A DNA stretch of 64,000 nt from Salinimonas marina (GTDB taxonomy: Bacteria; Pseudomonadota; Gammaproteobacteria; Enterobacterales; Alteromonadaceae), in NCBI RefSeq assembly GCF_015644725.1, contig NZ_CP064795.1, positions 680,501 through 744,500 on the forward strand. Direction: 5' to 3'. The notes under the pieces were generated by a model. The model was not told where the DNA came from, did no database searches, and saw nothing but the letters and a program-made list of their open reading frames with translations. Positions 1 through 9,844 of the stretch are shown here, one piece after another. How positions within the stretch are numbered: the stretch's first letter is position 1; every line of letters starts with the position of its first letter. Position numbers and translations under genes: made by a program.

Positions 1-60
1 GACCTGTTGAAGTGACCTTTCCCCTGAACTAGCACCACTCTTTCGATGAGTTTTTTCATA

Positions 61-879
61 TTATGCTGCCTGTTTCGCATACTCAACAGGCGGCAGATAA
101 TTCAGTGAGCTATGTGGCCGAACATGGTTGTAATGCTCACGCCATAGATTTACTTCGTATCTTGCCTCGTCCATTGTTCTAAACCAATGCTGATTCAGAC
201 ATTCGTTTCTGAACTTGCCGTTAAGGCTTTCCACGAAGGCATTTTGGGTCGGTTTACCAGGCTGGATAAAGCCAAGCTCAACACCCGTTTCCTTGCTCCA
301 GAAGAACATCGCCTTACTGGTAAATTCTGTTCCGTTGTCGCAAATAACCTTTGCTGGTTTTCCTCGTTGCTCAATGAGCTGACTCAGGAAGCGTGCAACC
401 TGACGACCGCTGATGGAGACAGAAACTAGTTGGCCGACCATTTCGCGAGAGTAATCGTCTACCACGTTCAGTACCCTAAAGCGCCTGCCGTTGCTAAGTT
501 GATCAGATACGAAATCCATAGACCAGCGTTGATCTGGTGCTGTTGGTACCTCAAGCGGTTGTCTTGGTCGAGTCAGCTTCTTGCGCTTCTTCGTCCTTAC
601 CTGCAACGCCTCTTCGGTATAAAGGCGGTAGGTATGCTTGCGGTTCACAACAAGCCCTTCGCCTTTGAGTAAACCATGCAGCATCAAATAACCATACCGA
701 GGATACTGTGATGCTAATTCTTTCAACCGTGCGCGCACAGCGCTATCAGGCTTTGTCTTATGGCAATATCTGAATGCGGTTCGGCTGACACCAGCAAGCT
801 TGCAGGCAACCCGTTCACTGAGCTTATATGCATCAATAAGGTGACGGGCGACAGGCTTTCTTGCTGCTGGCGTTACCAC
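61..879 (-). CDS. IS3-family transposase OrfB (DDE integrase core)
   Basis: This is the 272-residue catalytic half of an IS3-family transposase. It has an N-terminal HTH_21-like segment (about residues 45-100) followed by an rve integrase core. The catalytic acidic residues are visible as D in WSMDFVSD, D in ICDNGTEF and E in NAFVESLNGK, and the C-terminus has the usual HYNHVRPHSSL motif. It overlaps the orfA remnant by a few bases, as in intact elements where OrfAB is made by -1 frameshifting. Since orfA is truncated, normal translation and transposition are doubtful. Confidence 0.9.
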   Translation of the reverse strand: MVTPAARKPVARHLIDAYKLSERVACKLAGVSRTAFRYCHKTKPDSAVRARLKELASQYPRYGYLMLHGLLKGEGLVVNRKHTYRLYTEEALQVRTKKRKKLTRPRQPLEVPTAPDQRWSMDFVSDQLSNGRRFRVLNVVDDYSREMVGQLVSVSISGRQVARFLSQLIEQRGKPAKVICDNGTEFTSKAMFFWSKETGVELGFIQPGKPTQNAFVESLNGKFRNECLNQHWFRTMDEARYEVNLWREHYNHVRPHSSLNYLPPVEYAKQAA

Positions 880-1000
880 TTTTTTGAAAGCACATCCTTC
901 ATCGCTTCTACTTCTAAGAGCTTGTCAGCCAGCATCTTTTTCAGCTTGTTGTTCTCAGACTCAAGCTCTTTTAAGCGCTTGGTTTCGTTAACCTCATGGC
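873..1000 (-). pseudogene. IS3-family OrfA, C-terminal remnant
   Basis: The reading frame ends in a leucine-zipper-like stretch (NETKRLKELESENNKLKK...) ending DVLSKKW, which is the typical C-terminus of IS3-family OrfA. The helix-turn-helix N-terminal half is absent. Upstream of about position 1000 the open frame runs into unrelated sequence from the tRNA-Leu remnant, so the apparent 94-residue frame is a chimera rather than a gene. Confidence 0.75.
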
Positions 1001-1046
1001 CGGCACTCGAACACAGCCCAGGCCTGGTGAACTCTGAAATTGAGAC

Positions 1047-1078
1047 ACAAAAAAACCGACTCAGAGGCCGGCTTATTG
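1047..1078 (-). terminator. Rho-independent terminator, degraded second copy
   Basis: Read on the minus strand, an AAGCCGGC...GTCGG stem is followed by a run of T. The sequence closely matches the terminator that follows the intact tRNA-Leu at 1202-1225, so it looks like the terminator of a duplicated tRNA unit. Confidence 0.55.
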
Positions 1079-1107
1079 TTATCTCTTTCATTGGTAAGAA
1101 AAGAAGA

Positions 1108-1150
1108 TGGTACCAGTGGGCGGGCTTTAGGTTGGTCGCCACGCGCGGGG
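1108..1150 (-). pseudogene. tRNA-Leu 3'-end remnant
   Basis: On the minus strand the last ~18 bases, CCCGCCCACTGGTACCA, match the 3' end of the intact tRNA-Leu including the encoded CCA. A GCGTGGCG block resembling its variable-arm/T-arm junction lies just upstream. No matching 5' acceptor strand or anticodon stem is found in the ~88 bases available, so no cloverleaf forms. Together with the copied terminator it is best read as the wreck of a tandem tRNA-Leu gene or an attachment-site duplicate. Confidence 0.5.
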
Positions 1151-1201
1151 CCGACACTCGGACGCCACGCCTGGGCGAGGCAGTTCTGGTATTCCAGACA
1201 C

Positions 1202-1225
1202 AAAAAAACCGACTTGCGTCGGCTT
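1202..1225 (-). terminator. Rho-independent terminator of tRNA-Leu
   Basis: On the minus strand AAGCCGAC-GCAA-GTCGG is followed by TTTTTTT. It lies about 20 bases downstream of the tRNA 3' end. Confidence 0.75.
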
Positions 1226-1247
1226 ATTGTTTCTTCTTGAAAGAAGA

Positions 1248-1332
1248 TGGTACCAGTGGGCGGACTTGAACCGCCACGCCCGAAGGCAACGGATTTTGAA
1301 TCCGTCATGTCTACCAATTCCATCACACTGGC
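1248..1332 (-). tRNA. tRNA-Leu (anticodon CAA)
   Basis: An 85-nt class II tRNA with encoded CCA. The acceptor stem GCCAGTG pairs with CACTGGT (one G-U at the end). The anticodon stem ACGGA/TCCGT encloses loop TTCAAAA, giving anticodon CAA, which reads UUG leucine codons. There is a long variable arm (TGCCTTCGGGCG) as expected for tRNA-Leu, and a T-arm with loop GTTCAAGTC. It is followed by its own terminator and flanked by a decayed second copy. Confidence 0.95.
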
Positions 1333-1676
1333 TTGGATAGGTGTGCTATCGCTACGAAAAGCATTATAGCGATGTGTTAATGACATACAAGCTTTTTTCT
1401 TGCAAAGTCAGTTAACTGCCCAGCTTTTGAACAAAGCGTCCCGAATACAGGCATCAAAAGCATAAATCCGCTCCCCGGCCTGACGATTCAGAAATTTTCT
1501 GATGGTATTTTTACAATATTTTCCCATAGCGGGTTTATTCAACTTGCACCTTGCGTCGTGGGTTCGGGCAACCTGCGTATCTATGCCAGGAGAAAACCTC
1601 AGTCCAGTCAGTAATTTTTCCACTGTCTTCGTTGTATCTTATTGAAACTATGGCAGACTCAATTTATTAAACTTAT
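1333..1676. other. 344-bp gap, no supported gene
   Basis: The gap separates the tRNA-Leu from the RDD gene. A 71-codon minus-strand frame (1408-1623) is open, but I recognise no family in it and see no good ribosome binding site. It should hold the tRNA-Leu promoter on the minus strand and the RDD gene promoter on the plus strand, neither of which I can place with confidence. Confidence 0.4.
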
Positions 1677-2201
1677 TTGGAAATTTCAGTGACTCATCAA
1701 CCAACTGCCGTGAAAGAACAACTGGTACGAGCCAGCTTTTTCAAGCGCCTGCTGGCCATGGTCTACGACACTTTGGTCGCCGTAGCAGTGGCGATGTGTG
1801 CGGCTATGGTGCTGATAGTAACGCTGGTGGTCCTGCTTAAAAATGGGGTATTGAGTCTGCAGGGGTTCGCTGAGCCAGCCGATTTGATTCAGGCTTCGGT
1901 GGGTTACAAACTAATCATTCAGCTTTGGGTTGGATCGTGGGTTGCGGGCTTTTTTCTGTGGTTCTGGAAAAAAGGCGGCCAAACCCTGGGAATGCGGGCA
2001 TGGCGATTACGAATCTACTCGACCACGGCGGCGCCGGTCACCTGGGGCCGCTTGATTTTACGGCTGATTTTTTCACTCGGTGGAGTAGGGACCTTACTGG
2101 TTCTGCTGGATTATAAAAACAAGTTAGCATTGCAAGACCGCATCGCTCACACCGAAGTATTGCAGCTAACGGCCGAGGCTAATCATCATAAAAGCTGGTA
2201 G
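1677..2201 (+). CDS. RDD family membrane protein
   Basis: A 174-residue (or ~170-residue) integral membrane protein of the RDD family. The N-terminal segment FKRLLAMVYDT holds the conserved Arg and Asp of the family, followed by two long hydrophobic helices (about 30-55 and 75-97), the GGQTLGMRAW motif near 101-111, and a third helix. The biochemical role is unknown; some family members are linked to Na+/H+ exchange. The start is uncertain: a TTG at 1677 and a GTG at 1689 are both possible, with only a weak ribosome site. The gene converges on lptG with a shared hairpin between them. Confidence 0.8.
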   Translation: MEISVTHQPTAVKEQLVRASFFKRLLAMVYDTLVAVAVAMCAAMVLIVTLVVLLKNGVLSLQGFAEPADLIQASVGYKLIIQLWVGSWVAGFFLWFWKKGGQTLGMRAWRLRIYSTTAAPVTWGRLILRLIFSLGGVGTLLVLLDYKNKLALQDRIAHTEVLQLTAEANHHKSW

Positions 2202-2233
2202 CTTTTAATTACCAGCTTTTAACTACCAGCTTT
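2190..2233. terminator. Bidirectional terminator between RDD gene and lptG
   Basis: AAAAGCTGGTA (2190-2200) pairs with TACCAGCTTTT (2210-2220), an 11-bp stem with flanking A and T runs that can act on both strands. A third arm, CTACCAGCTTT at 2223-2233, offers an alternative pairing. It overlaps the stop codon of the RDD gene. Confidence 0.7.
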
Positions 2234-2256
2234 GAATCATCGAAAGAACCGCTAAT

Positions 2257-3317
2257 TTATTTTCGTAGCATAATTGCCGCTACGGCGGCGAACAGCAGGC
2301 TGGGAAACAGCGCGGCTAAAAATGGCGGGAAGTTATATACCAGGCTCAAAGGTCCGAACACCTCGTTGGAAACAAAAAAGCCGAAGCCGGTCAGCACGCC
2401 CATGATAACCCGGGCACCCATCGACACACTGCGTAATGGCCCAAAGATGAACGACAACGCGGTTAACAGCATAACGCTGACCGATACCGGCTGCAGGACT
2501 TTACGCCACCACGCCAGCTGATAGCGGCTGCTATCCTGAGTGTTGTTATCCAGATACTGAATATACTCAGATAGGCCAGTAATCGACAGGGTTTCTGGTT
2601 TCACTGCCACGATTCCCAGCTTGTCCGGGGTGAGCGATGAATCCCACCGCCGTTTCGGTTGAGTTTGGGTGCTCACCTGCTCATCAGTGAACTGGGTAAT
2701 AGTGACGTCTTCCAGCCACCAGCTTTGACCATCAAAGTGGCCACTGCTTGCGAAAATGATTTGGTTAAGGGTTAAATCCTGCGCAAAGTCATGAATGCTG
2801 ATCTCTTGCAGCCGTTCGCGGGTCACCACCTGCCCGATACTGACAAAATGCTCGCCATCTTTGGCCCATACCAGTTCATCGGAGGAAAACAGCGACCCGC
2901 CGGTGAGCGCCTCGGTACGAAGCTCTTTGGCCTTGGCTTCGCTATACGGGGTCACCCATTCACCCACTGCCATTACAAATAGAATCATCAACACTGCCGA
3001 TTTCATGGCTGAGTTGATGATATTCCAGCGACTTAGCCCGGCGGATTGCATCACTATCAGCTCACTGTTACTGGCCAGTACGCCCATACCGACCAGGCCC
3101 CTAGCAGGGTCGCCATCGGGAAAAACTGTTCTAAGTCACGGGGTAGGCTAAGAAGCACGTAAATCGCGGCCAGAGTGATATCGTAATCCCCTTCGCCGAG
3201 TTTGCGCAGTTGCTCAACAAATTTGATCAATGCACTTAAGCCAATCAATACCGATAAGGTCACGGCGATGGTGCTCAGCAGGGTGCGGGCAATGTAAAGG
3301 TCGAGAATTTTAAACAT
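2257..3317 (-). pseudogene. lptG: LPS export permease LptG, interrupted by a 1-base frameshift
   Basis: LptG is one of two inner-membrane permease subunits of the LptB2FG ABC transporter that extracts LPS and passes it to LptC. The first frame (3317 down to about 3101) encodes MFKILDLYIARTLL and continues to FFPMATLLGA. The second frame resumes with MGVLASNSELIVMQSAGLSR and runs to the normal C-terminal helices. Restoring one base in the GGGGCC run (plus-strand 3096-3101) gives one uninterrupted protein of about 353 residues, the usual size. It sits directly after lptF. Because LptG is essential in most Gram-negatives, a sequence error is more likely than true loss. Confidence 0.85.
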
Positions 3318-4420
3318 TACTTTTTCCCCAACAGCCAGGCGCGCAGCTCAGTACCGGTTTTGCGATCCCTGACAATCAGCGTGACCCCGATAATCAGCAT
3401 GATCCCGTGTACCCACCATAGTCCCAGCTGAATCGGCAATTTGCCATCAGCAAGGACCCGTCGGCTGGCCAGTAATAGCAAAAAGTAACCCAGGTACAGC
3501 AAGATAGCCGGAATCATCTTGCCAAAGCGGCCCTGGCGCGGGTCCACTGAACTTAACGGCACCGCGATTAACGCTAAAAACGGGATAGACAAAGGGATGG
3601 CCAGACGCCACTGCAATTCCGCCCGGGCCTCCACAGAGTTATCATTCCACAACTCCATAGTGGGCAGCACACTGACTTTACCCCGTGGCTCTTCAGCCGG
3701 TTCGTCGGCTATCTGAATCTGATATTCATCAAATTCAACTTTTCGGTAGTTTTGCTGAGTCTGAATGCCTTCATACTGCACCCCGTCTTTCAGTACCAGA
3801 CTGCGGGTGCCATCTTTGTTGTTTTGGATCGAGCCGGCATCGGCATACACCACCCGCACCTGGGTATATTCGTCTTCGGGCTGGTTTTGCGATAAAAATA
3901 CTCGTTGTAACTGGTCGTTTTTGGCATCAATGTCGTGCACAAAAATCACCGCTTCTTCATTACCGGTTTGCTGAAAACGCCCAGGGACCAGGGCTGAAAA
4001 CCCGGCTTCGTTGCGGGCTTTTTCCCGCAGCAGATATTCACTTTCCGCCGCGGTCGGGGCCAGATACAGCGTGATGAAGCCGGTAATGACCATAATAAAC
4101 AACGACAAAAACAACATTACCCGGGTGATATACCATTCGCTGACGCCGCAAGCACGCAGCACCGTCATTTCACTGTCTACGTACATACGTCCGTGGGCCA
4201 GCATAATGCCCAGGTACGCACTAATCGGTAAAATTAAAGAAGCAAGAATGGGGGCATAAAGCCCTAAAAAGCCCATTACCAGCCCGGCTGGAATGTCACC
4301 GTCAGAAGCATCGCCCAGAACCCGGACAAACCGCAAGGTGATAAAGATGGCCATCAGAATGAAGAATATTGCCAGCTGTGACTTCAGCGTTTCCTTAATC
4401 AGGTAGCGAAATATCAGCAT
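3317..4420 (-). CDS. lptF: LPS export permease LptF
   Basis: LptF (367 residues) pairs with LptG and the ATPase LptB to move lipopolysaccharide from the inner membrane to the periplasmic bridge. It begins MLIFRYLIKETLKSQ, typical of the YjgP/YjgQ family, with three N-terminal membrane helices, a large periplasmic beta-jellyroll-like domain (about 130-270) and three C-terminal helices. Its stop codon touches the lptG start, so both are translated from one mRNA. It is divergent from pepA, an arrangement conserved in E. coli and many relatives. Confidence 0.93.
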   Translation of the reverse strand: MLIFRYLIKETLKSQLAIFFILMAIFITLRFVRVLGDASDGDIPAGLVMGFLGLYAPILASLILPISAYLGIMLAHGRMYVDSEMTVLRACGVSEWYITRVMLFLSLFIMVITGFITLYLAPTAAESEYLLREKARNEAGFSALVPGRFQQTGNEEAVIFVHDIDAKNDQLQRVFLSQNQPEDEYTQVRVVYADAGSIQNNKDGTRSLVLKDGVQYEGIQTQQNYRKVEFDEYQIQIADEPAEEPRGKVSVLPTMELWNDNSVEARAELQWRLAIPLSIPFLALIAVPLSSVDPRQGRFGKMIPAILLYLGYFLLLLASRRVLADGKLPIQLGLWWVHGIMLIIGVTLIVRDRKTGTELRAWLLGKK

Positions 4421-4698
4421 GTGAGCCCTACTGGAAAAATTGGAATTATAGTGAAAGAAAGCACAAATTTGAGTAAACTAAACGTTTTTACAAGTTTTGC
4501 CTGTAAATGCGTGCCAGATTGCATGGAAATTAAGCATCACACGGTTGTTACAGCGAAAAAAGTGCTGAAATAGCAACTTTGCTGTATCTGGGTGTCCCAT
4601 GCAAGTTAAGCTGTGTATTAAAACACAAAAGTAGCGTAAAACGTTATGTGATTTTTGTATTTCTGCAAACACAAAATGGATAAAAGCGAGGTGTCATC

Positions 4699-6204
4699 GT
4701 GGAGTTTAGTGTAAAAAGTGGTAGCCCTGAAAAACAACGCAGCGCCTGCATCGTCGTCGGGGTGTTCGAGCCACGGCGCTTGACTGCGGTAGCTGAGCAA
4801 TTAGACGAAATCAGCGAAGGATATATCAGCAATTTGCTGCGTCGCGGCGACCTTGAAGGAAAAGCCGGTCAGATGTTGCTGTTACACCATGTTCCTAACG
4901 TGCTTAGCGAACGTGTCCTGCTGGTAGGCTGCGGCAAGGAACGCGAGTTAAACGAACGTCAGTACAAGCAAATTATCGCCAAAACCATTCAGACCCTGAA
5001 TGAAACCGGCTCCATGGAAGCGGTATGCTTTTTAACTGAGCTGCATGTAAAGGGTCGTGATACCTACTGGAAAGTGCGCCAGGCGGTGGAAGCTACACAA
5101 GACTCGCTGTACACCTTTTTGCATCTTAAAACCAAAAAAGGCGAACCGCGCCGGCCATTACGCAAGATGGTTTTCAATGTGCCCACCCGTCGCGAGCTAA
5201 ACATAGGCGAGCGTGCTATTGAGCACGGTCTGGCCATCAGCGAAGGGGCAAAAACCACCCGTGATGTTGCCAATATGCCGCCAAATATTTGTAATCCGGC
5301 TTATTTGTGGGAGCAGGCGCAAAAGCTTCAGACCAACTATGAGTCGGTGACGGCCGAAGTGGTCGATGAAGCCCAGATGGCTGAGCTTGGTATGCAAGCT
5401 TATCTGGCGGTAGGCCGCGGCTCAGAAAACGAGTCGATGATGAGCATTATTCATCATCGTGGCGGACCCGCTGACCAGCCTCCAATTGTGCTGGTAGGTA
5501 AAGGCCTGACCTTTGACTCCGGTGGTATTTCAATCAAGCCTGGTGAGGGCATGGATGAAATGAAGTATGACATGGGAGGAGCCGCCGGCGTACTGGGCAC
5601 GATGCATACCGTTGCCGAGCTGAATCTGCCGGTAAATGTCATTGGGGTATTGGCTGGCTGCGAAAATATGCCAGATGGCAAAGCCTATCGCCCGGGCGAT
5701 ATTCTGACCACCATGTCGGGCCAGACCGTTGAAGTATTAAACACCGATGCTGAAGGTCGTCTGGTGTTGTGTGATGCCTTAACCTATGTTGAGCGTTTCG
5801 AGCCAGAACTGGTTATCGATGTCGCCACATTAACCGGTGCCTGTATTATTGCACTGGGCTCACATGCCAGTGCGGTCATGAGCCAGCACAACCCGCTGGC
5901 CCACGAGCTGATTAATGCTTCTGAGCAAAGCTCTGATCGCGCCTGGCGGTTGCCGCTGTGGGATGAATACCAGGATCAACTGGAAAGCCCGTTTGCGGAT
6001 ATGACCAATCTGGGCGGACGCCCGGCAGGGTCTATTACCGCAGGGTGTTTCTTGTCACGCTTTACCAAAAAGTACACTTGGGCCCATATGGATATTGCCG
6101 GTTCCGCGTGGCGCAGTGGTAAAAATAAAGGCGCCACCGGGCGTCCGGTCCCCATGCTGTCACAGTTTCTGATGAACCGTGCCGGTGTGAGCGACGAGGA
6201 CTAA
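4699..6204 (+). CDS. pepA: Leucyl aminopeptidase PepA
   Basis: A 501-residue M17 cytosolic metallopeptidase that removes N-terminal residues and, in E. coli, also binds DNA in Xer recombination at cer and in carAB control. The GTG start is supported by near identity with the E. coli N-terminus ([16 protein letters not shown]). The catalytic region is intact: [24 protein letters not shown] and the family signature NTDAEGRL near residue 350. It heads a pepA-holC-valS operon with only 6 bases before holC. The DNA-binding N-terminal domain is well conserved. Confidence 0.96.
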   Translation: MEFSVKSGSPEKQRSACIVVGVFEPRRLTAVAEQLDEISEGYISNLLRRGDLEGKAGQMLLLHHVPNVLSERVLLVGCGKERELNERQYKQIIAKTIQTLNETGSMEAVCFLTELHVKGRDTYWKVRQAVEATQDSLYTFLHLKTKKGEPRRPLRKMVFNVPTRRELNIGERAIEHGLAISEGAKTTRDVANMPPNICNPAYLWEQAQKLQTNYESVTAEVVDEAQMAELGMQAYLAVGRGSENESMMSIIHHRGGPADQPPIVLVGKGLTFDSGGISIKPGEGMDEMKYDMGGAAGVLGTMHTVAELNLPVNVIGVLAGCENMPDGKAYRPGDILTTMSGQTVEVLNTDAEGRLVLCDALTYVERFEPELVIDVATLTGACIIALGSHASAVMSQHNPLAHELINASEQSSDRAWRLPLWDEYQDQLESPFADMTNLGGRPAGSITAGCFLSRFTKKYTWAHMDIAGSAWRSGKNKGATGRPVPMLSQFLMNRAGVSDED

Positions 6205-6210
6205 GGCGCG

Positions 6211-6633
6211 ATGCCGCAAGTCACTTTTTATCAACTCCAGGACACCAAAGATGCAGGCCCGGTAAGGGCCTGTGAGCTTATTGCCAATGCGTTTGCAAAC
6301 AAACAGCGGTGTGTGGTGTGGTGCGCCAGTCAGTCGCAGGCCGAGGTGCTGGATGACTTATTATGGCAGCTACCGGCCGCTCGGTTTGTGCCCCATAATA
6401 TGTCGGGTGAAGGCCCGCCCTCAGGCACGCCGGTAGAGCTTTGCTGGCTGCCAGAGCAATTAAGCCGCCGGCATGTGCTGGTCAATCTTAGTGAAATACT
6501 GCCGCAGTCGATGGGGCAGTTTCAGCAAATCATAGACTTTGTGCCCGCGGCCGATGAGGCCAAAAAGGCGGCGCGAATTCGTTATAAACAATTTCAGCAG
6601 GCTGGCTGTCAGATGCAGTTCAAGTCCGCGTAA
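6211..6633 (+). CDS. holC: DNA polymerase III chi subunit HolC
   Basis: A 140-residue clamp-loader accessory subunit that links the polymerase III holoenzyme to SSB on the lagging strand. The N-terminal half (VTFYQLQDT...[19 protein letters not shown]) and the [10 protein letters not shown] motif are typical. It lies 6 bases after pepA and 14 before valS, the conserved gammaproteobacterial order, which supports the assignment as much as the sequence does. Confidence 0.9.
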   Translation: MPQVTFYQLQDTKDAGPVRACELIANAFANKQRCVVWCASQSQAEVLDDLLWQLPAARFVPHNMSGEGPPSGTPVELCWLPEQLSRRHVLVNLSEILPQSMGQFQQIIDFVPAADEAKKAARIRYKQFQQAGCQMQFKSA

Positions 6634-6647
6634 TATTGAGAGTAAGT

Positions 6648-9431
6648 ATGGATAAAACCTTCGAACCGAAATCCATTGAGCAGCAGTGTTACCAGCAATG
6701 GGAAGCTTCCGGGATGTTTAAGGCATCTGGCCATGGCGAGCCCTACTGTATCTTGTTGCCACCACCCAATGTGACCGGCAGTTTGCACATGGGCCATGGT
6801 TTTCAGCAAACTATTATGGATGCGTTAACCCGCTACCATCGTATGAAGGGCGATAACACGTTGTGGCAGGTAGGTACCGACCATGCCGGTATTGCCACAC
6901 AAATGGTGGTGGAACGTCAGCTTAATGCCCAGCAGCAAACCCGGCATGATTTAGGCCGCGAAAAATTCGTCGAGAAAATCTGGGACTGGAAAGAGCAAAG
7001 CGGTGGCACCATTACTCAGCAAATGCGCCGCTTAGGCACCTCGCCAGACTGGGATCGCGAAGTCTTTACCATGGACGACAATCTGTCATCTGCGGTGACT
7101 GAAGTGTTTGTTAAGCTCCATGAAGAAGGCCTGATTTACCGCGGCAAGCGCCTGGTGAACTGGGATCCGGTGCTGCATACGGCAGTCTCTGATCTGGAAG
7201 TGCTTAACGAAGAAGAACAAGGCCACATGTGGCACATGCGCTATCCGCTGGAAGATGGCTCTGGCGAGCTGGTAGTGGCAACCACCCGCCCGGAAACGAT
7301 GCTGGGTGATACGGCGGTAGCTGTGCATCCCGAAGATGAGCGCTATCAGGCGTTAGTGGGCAAGCAGATTAAACTGCCCATCACCGGCCGGTTGATCCCC
7401 ATTATCGCCGATGACTATGTCGACCCGGAATTTGGAACCGGCTGTGTGAAGATCACCCCGGCCCATGATTTTAATGATTATGACATGGGCAAGCGTCACG
7501 AGTTGCCGATGATCAATGTGCTGACCGCTGATGCGAAAATTAACGATGAAGCGCCTGAAGCCTATCGGGGGCTGGATCGGTTTGATGCCCGCAAGCAAAT
7601 TGTCAGCGATCTGGATGCCAGCGGCCACTTGGTAAAGGTGGAAGATCATAAACTTAAAGTGCCCCGGGGCGATCGCACCAATGCGGTCATTGAACCTTTC
7701 CTGACCGATCAGTGGTATGTGGCGGTAGAGTCGTTGGCAAAACCCGCCATAGATGCGGTAGAGTCTGGGGAGATCAGGTTTGTGCCTGAGAACTGGAACA
7801 AAACCTATTACCAGTGGATGCACAACATTCAGGACTGGTGTATTTCGCGGCAGTTATGGTGGGGCCACCGGATCCCGGCCTGGTATGATGACCAGGGCAA
7901 TATCTATGTCGGGCGGGATGAAGAAGAAGTACGCCGCAAGCACAGCCTGGCAGAGTCGGTGGTGTTACGTCAGGACGAAGATGTGCTGGACACCTGGTTT
8001 TCATCAGCATTGTGGCCATTTGCTACACTGGGCTGGCCTGAAAAAACCGAAGAGCTGGAGACCTTTTTACCTTCATCGGTGCTGGTAACCGGCTTTGATA
8101 TTATTTTCTTCTGGGTCGCCAGAATGATTATGATGACCAAAAAGTTCACCGGCCAGATCCCGTTTAAAGATATTTATATTACCGGTCTGATCCGCGATGA
8201 AAGCGGCGATAAAATGTCAAAGTCGAAAGGCAATGTGCTGGACCCGATTGATCTTATCGATGGCATTGATATTGAGTCGCTGGTGGCCAAGCGTACCTCG
8301 GGTATGATGCAGCCCAAGCTGGCAGAAAAAATTGCCAAGCGCACCCGTAAGCAGTTTCCGGATGGCATCCAGGCATACGGCACCGATGCACTGCGCTTTA
8401 CCTTTGCCGCCATGGCCTCCACCAGCCGTGATATCAACTTTGATATGAACCGGGTTGAAGGCTACCGGAATTTCTGTAACAAGATCTGGAACGCCTCGCG
8501 CTTTGTGTTGATGAACACCGAAGCGCTGGATACCGGCCGGAATGGCGGAGATATGGAACTAAGTCTGGCCGATCGCTGGATCAGCGCACAGTTCCAGAAA
8601 ACCCTGAAAGAGTTTGAAGAGGCCCTGGCCGATTACCGGTTTGATATTGCCGCCCAGACGGCTTATGAGTTTACCTGGAATCAGCTGTGCGACTGGTATC
8701 TGGAACTGACCAAGCCGGTGCTAAACAGTGAAACCAGCACAGAAGCGCAAAAACGCGGTACCCGTTATACCCTCATCAATATCCTGGAAAGCACATTGCG
8801 CTTACTGCACCCGTTCATGCCATTTATCACTGAAGAAATCTGGCAGAAGGTGGCGCCGCTTAGTGCAGTAATAGACCCGGAAGAAGGTGCCCCTTATAGT
8901 ATTATGGTGCAGCCGTTCCCGCAGCAGGACAGCAGTCAGCAGGATGCTCAGGTGCTAAGCGATATCGAGTGGGTGAAACGCTTTATTGTGGGTATTCGTA
9001 ATATTCGCGGCGAAATGGATATTTCTCCGAATAAGCCTCTTGATGCCCTGTTGCGCAATGTCAGTGATGACGATACGCGACGCCTGGAGATTGCCCGCCC
9101 GTTTATTGATCGTCTGGCACGGTTAGACAGCATCACGGTGCTGGGCGCTCAGGATACCGCCCCGGCCAGTGCCACGGCGCTGGTGCAGGATATGGAAATT
9201 CTAATCCCGATGGCTGGCCTGATTGACAAAGAGGCTGAACTGGCCCGCATCGGACGGGCGATGGAGAAAACCGAAAAGGATGTTAACCGCACCGAAGGTA
9301 AGCTAGCGAACGAAAAGTTTGTCAGCAACGCCCCAGATGCGGTTATTGAAAAAGAGCGTGGCAAACTGGAAGAAGCGCAAAAGCAACTGGCGAAATTGCG
9401 AGAGCAGTTTGAGACCATCAGCGCGCTGTAG
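6648..9431 (+). CDS. valS: Valyl-tRNA synthetase
   Basis: A class Ia aminoacyl-tRNA synthetase charging tRNA-Val. I choose the ATG at 6648 ([12 protein letters not shown], 927 residues) because TTGAGAG just upstream provides a ribosome site and the N-terminus then aligns with E. coli ValS. The HIGH-type motif is [13 protein letters not shown], the editing domain contains [11 protein letters not shown], and the KMSKS loop is KMSKSKGN. The C-terminal ~70 residues form the tRNA-binding coiled coil rich in Lys and Glu. It is the last gene of the pepA operon and is followed by a strong terminator. Confidence 0.97.
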   Translation: MDKTFEPKSIEQQCYQQWEASGMFKASGHGEPYCILLPPPNVTGSLHMGHGFQQTIMDALTRYHRMKGDNTLWQVGTDHAGIATQMVVERQLNAQQQTRHDLGREKFVEKIWDWKEQSGGTITQQMRRLGTSPDWDREVFTMDDNLSSAVTEVFVKLHEEGLIYRGKRLVNWDPVLHTAVSDLEVLNEEEQGHMWHMRYPLEDGSGELVVATTRPETMLGDTAVAVHPEDERYQALVGKQIKLPITGRLIPIIADDYVDPEFGTGCVKITPAHDFNDYDMGKRHELPMINVLTADAKINDEAPEAYRGLDRFDARKQIVSDLDASGHLVKVEDHKLKVPRGDRTNAVIEPFLTDQWYVAVESLAKPAIDAVESGEIRFVPENWNKTYYQWMHNIQDWCISRQLWWGHRIPAWYDDQGNIYVGRDEEEVRRKHSLAESVVLRQDEDVLDTWFSSALWPFATLGWPEKTEELETFLPSSVLVTGFDIIFFWVARMIMMTKKFTGQIPFKDIYITGLIRDESGDKMSKSKGNVLDPIDLIDGIDIESLVAKRTSGMMQPKLAEKIAKRTRKQFPDGIQAYGTDALRFTFAAMASTSRDINFDMNRVEGYRNFCNKIWNASRFVLMNTEALDTGRNGGDMELSLADRWISAQFQKTLKEFEEALADYRFDIAAQTAYEFTWNQLCDWYLELTKPVLNSETSTEAQKRGTRYTLINILESTLRLLHPFMPFITEEIWQKVAPLSAVIDPEEGAPYSIMVQPFPQQDSSQQDAQVLSDIEWVKRFIVGIRNIRGEMDISPNKPLDALLRNVSDDDTRRLEIARPFIDRLARLDSITVLGAQDTAPASATALVQDMEILIPMAGLIDKEAELARIGRAMEKTEKDVNRTEGKLANEKFVSNAPDAVIEKERGKLEEAQKQLAKLREQFETISAL

Positions 9432-9464
9432 TTCCAAATCCGGCCCACGCCGCAAATAAAACTC

Positions 9465-9492
9465 AAAACCCCGGCTTCGGCCGGGGTTTTTT
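9465..9492 (+). terminator. Rho-independent terminator after valS
   Basis: AAAACCCCGGC-TTCG-GCCGGGGTTTTTT, an 11-bp stem with a UUCG-type loop and T run, 33 bases after the valS stop. The A run on the other side may let it also serve the convergent DUF2798 gene. Confidence 0.92.
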
Positions 9493-9499
9493 ATGGGCG

Positions 9500-9733
9500 T
9501 CAGTTAGGTTGTTCGCCTACGAGGCGGGCGACAATATGCGCACTAAGGCGGTGCACCGAAGGTCCGAAAATAAAAGCGCACACTCCTGCGGCGGGCCAGG
9601 CCAGTATCCAGGCTTCAAACCAGCGCTGTAAAAAATGTGCGGTCATGCCAAGATTAATATAGGTAACCCACGCCGACATAATGCTGCTCAATGCCAAAGA
9701 CATTAATATAGCAAACACCGTTCGATGTAACAT
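9500..9733 (-). CDS. DUF2798-family small membrane protein
   Basis: A small protein of 77 residues with two hydrophobic helices, the first MLHRTVFAILMSLALSSIMS and the second AWILAWPAAGVCAFIFGP, separated by a short loop containing FLQRWFEAW. This matches the DUF2798 two-helix pattern; its function is unknown. I place the start at the ATG at 9733, preceded by AAAGGTGG, rather than at the in-frame ATG at 9748. It is a single gene convergent with valS. Confidence 0.75.
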   Translation of the reverse strand: MLHRTVFAILMSLALSSIMSAWVTYINLGMTAHFLQRWFEAWILAWPAAGVCAFIFGPSVHRLSAHIVARLVGEQPN

Positions 9734-9844
9734 AACACCACCTTTCACAATACCGTCTTACCCTTGCAAGGCACGGTGTCGTTCATACAGTTTGATAAAA
9801 ACCATAATATACTGGTTTCGATAAGCTACCGAAAGTGGAACAGA

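Larger units (their letters stand above)
1..1000 (-). mobile_element. IS3-family insertion sequence, 5'-truncated
   Basis: The element carries a complete IS3-type orfB and only the C-terminal part of orfA. Its right end lies within the first 60 bases, where a sequence like the IS407-group terminus (CCCTGAACTAG) is seen near position 20. The left end, with the N-terminal half of orfA and its inverted repeat, is missing and is replaced near 1000 by sequence leading into a tRNA-Leu remnant. The exact borders are inferred from protein homology, not from a matched pair of inverted repeats. The copy should not be able to transpose alone. Confidence 0.75.

Noticed and set aside
994..1386. 130-residue minus-strand frame across the tRNA-Leu
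   Set aside because: It reads through a tRNA gene, a terminator and a tRNA remnant and has no protein features.
1408..1623. 71-residue minus-strand gene
   Set aside because: No family, no clear ribosome site; kept only as a note in the gap entry.
3096..3101. Programmed ribosomal frameshift in lptG
   Set aside because: No slippery heptamer or downstream structure is clear and the same type of loss recurs in C/G runs of unrelated genes.
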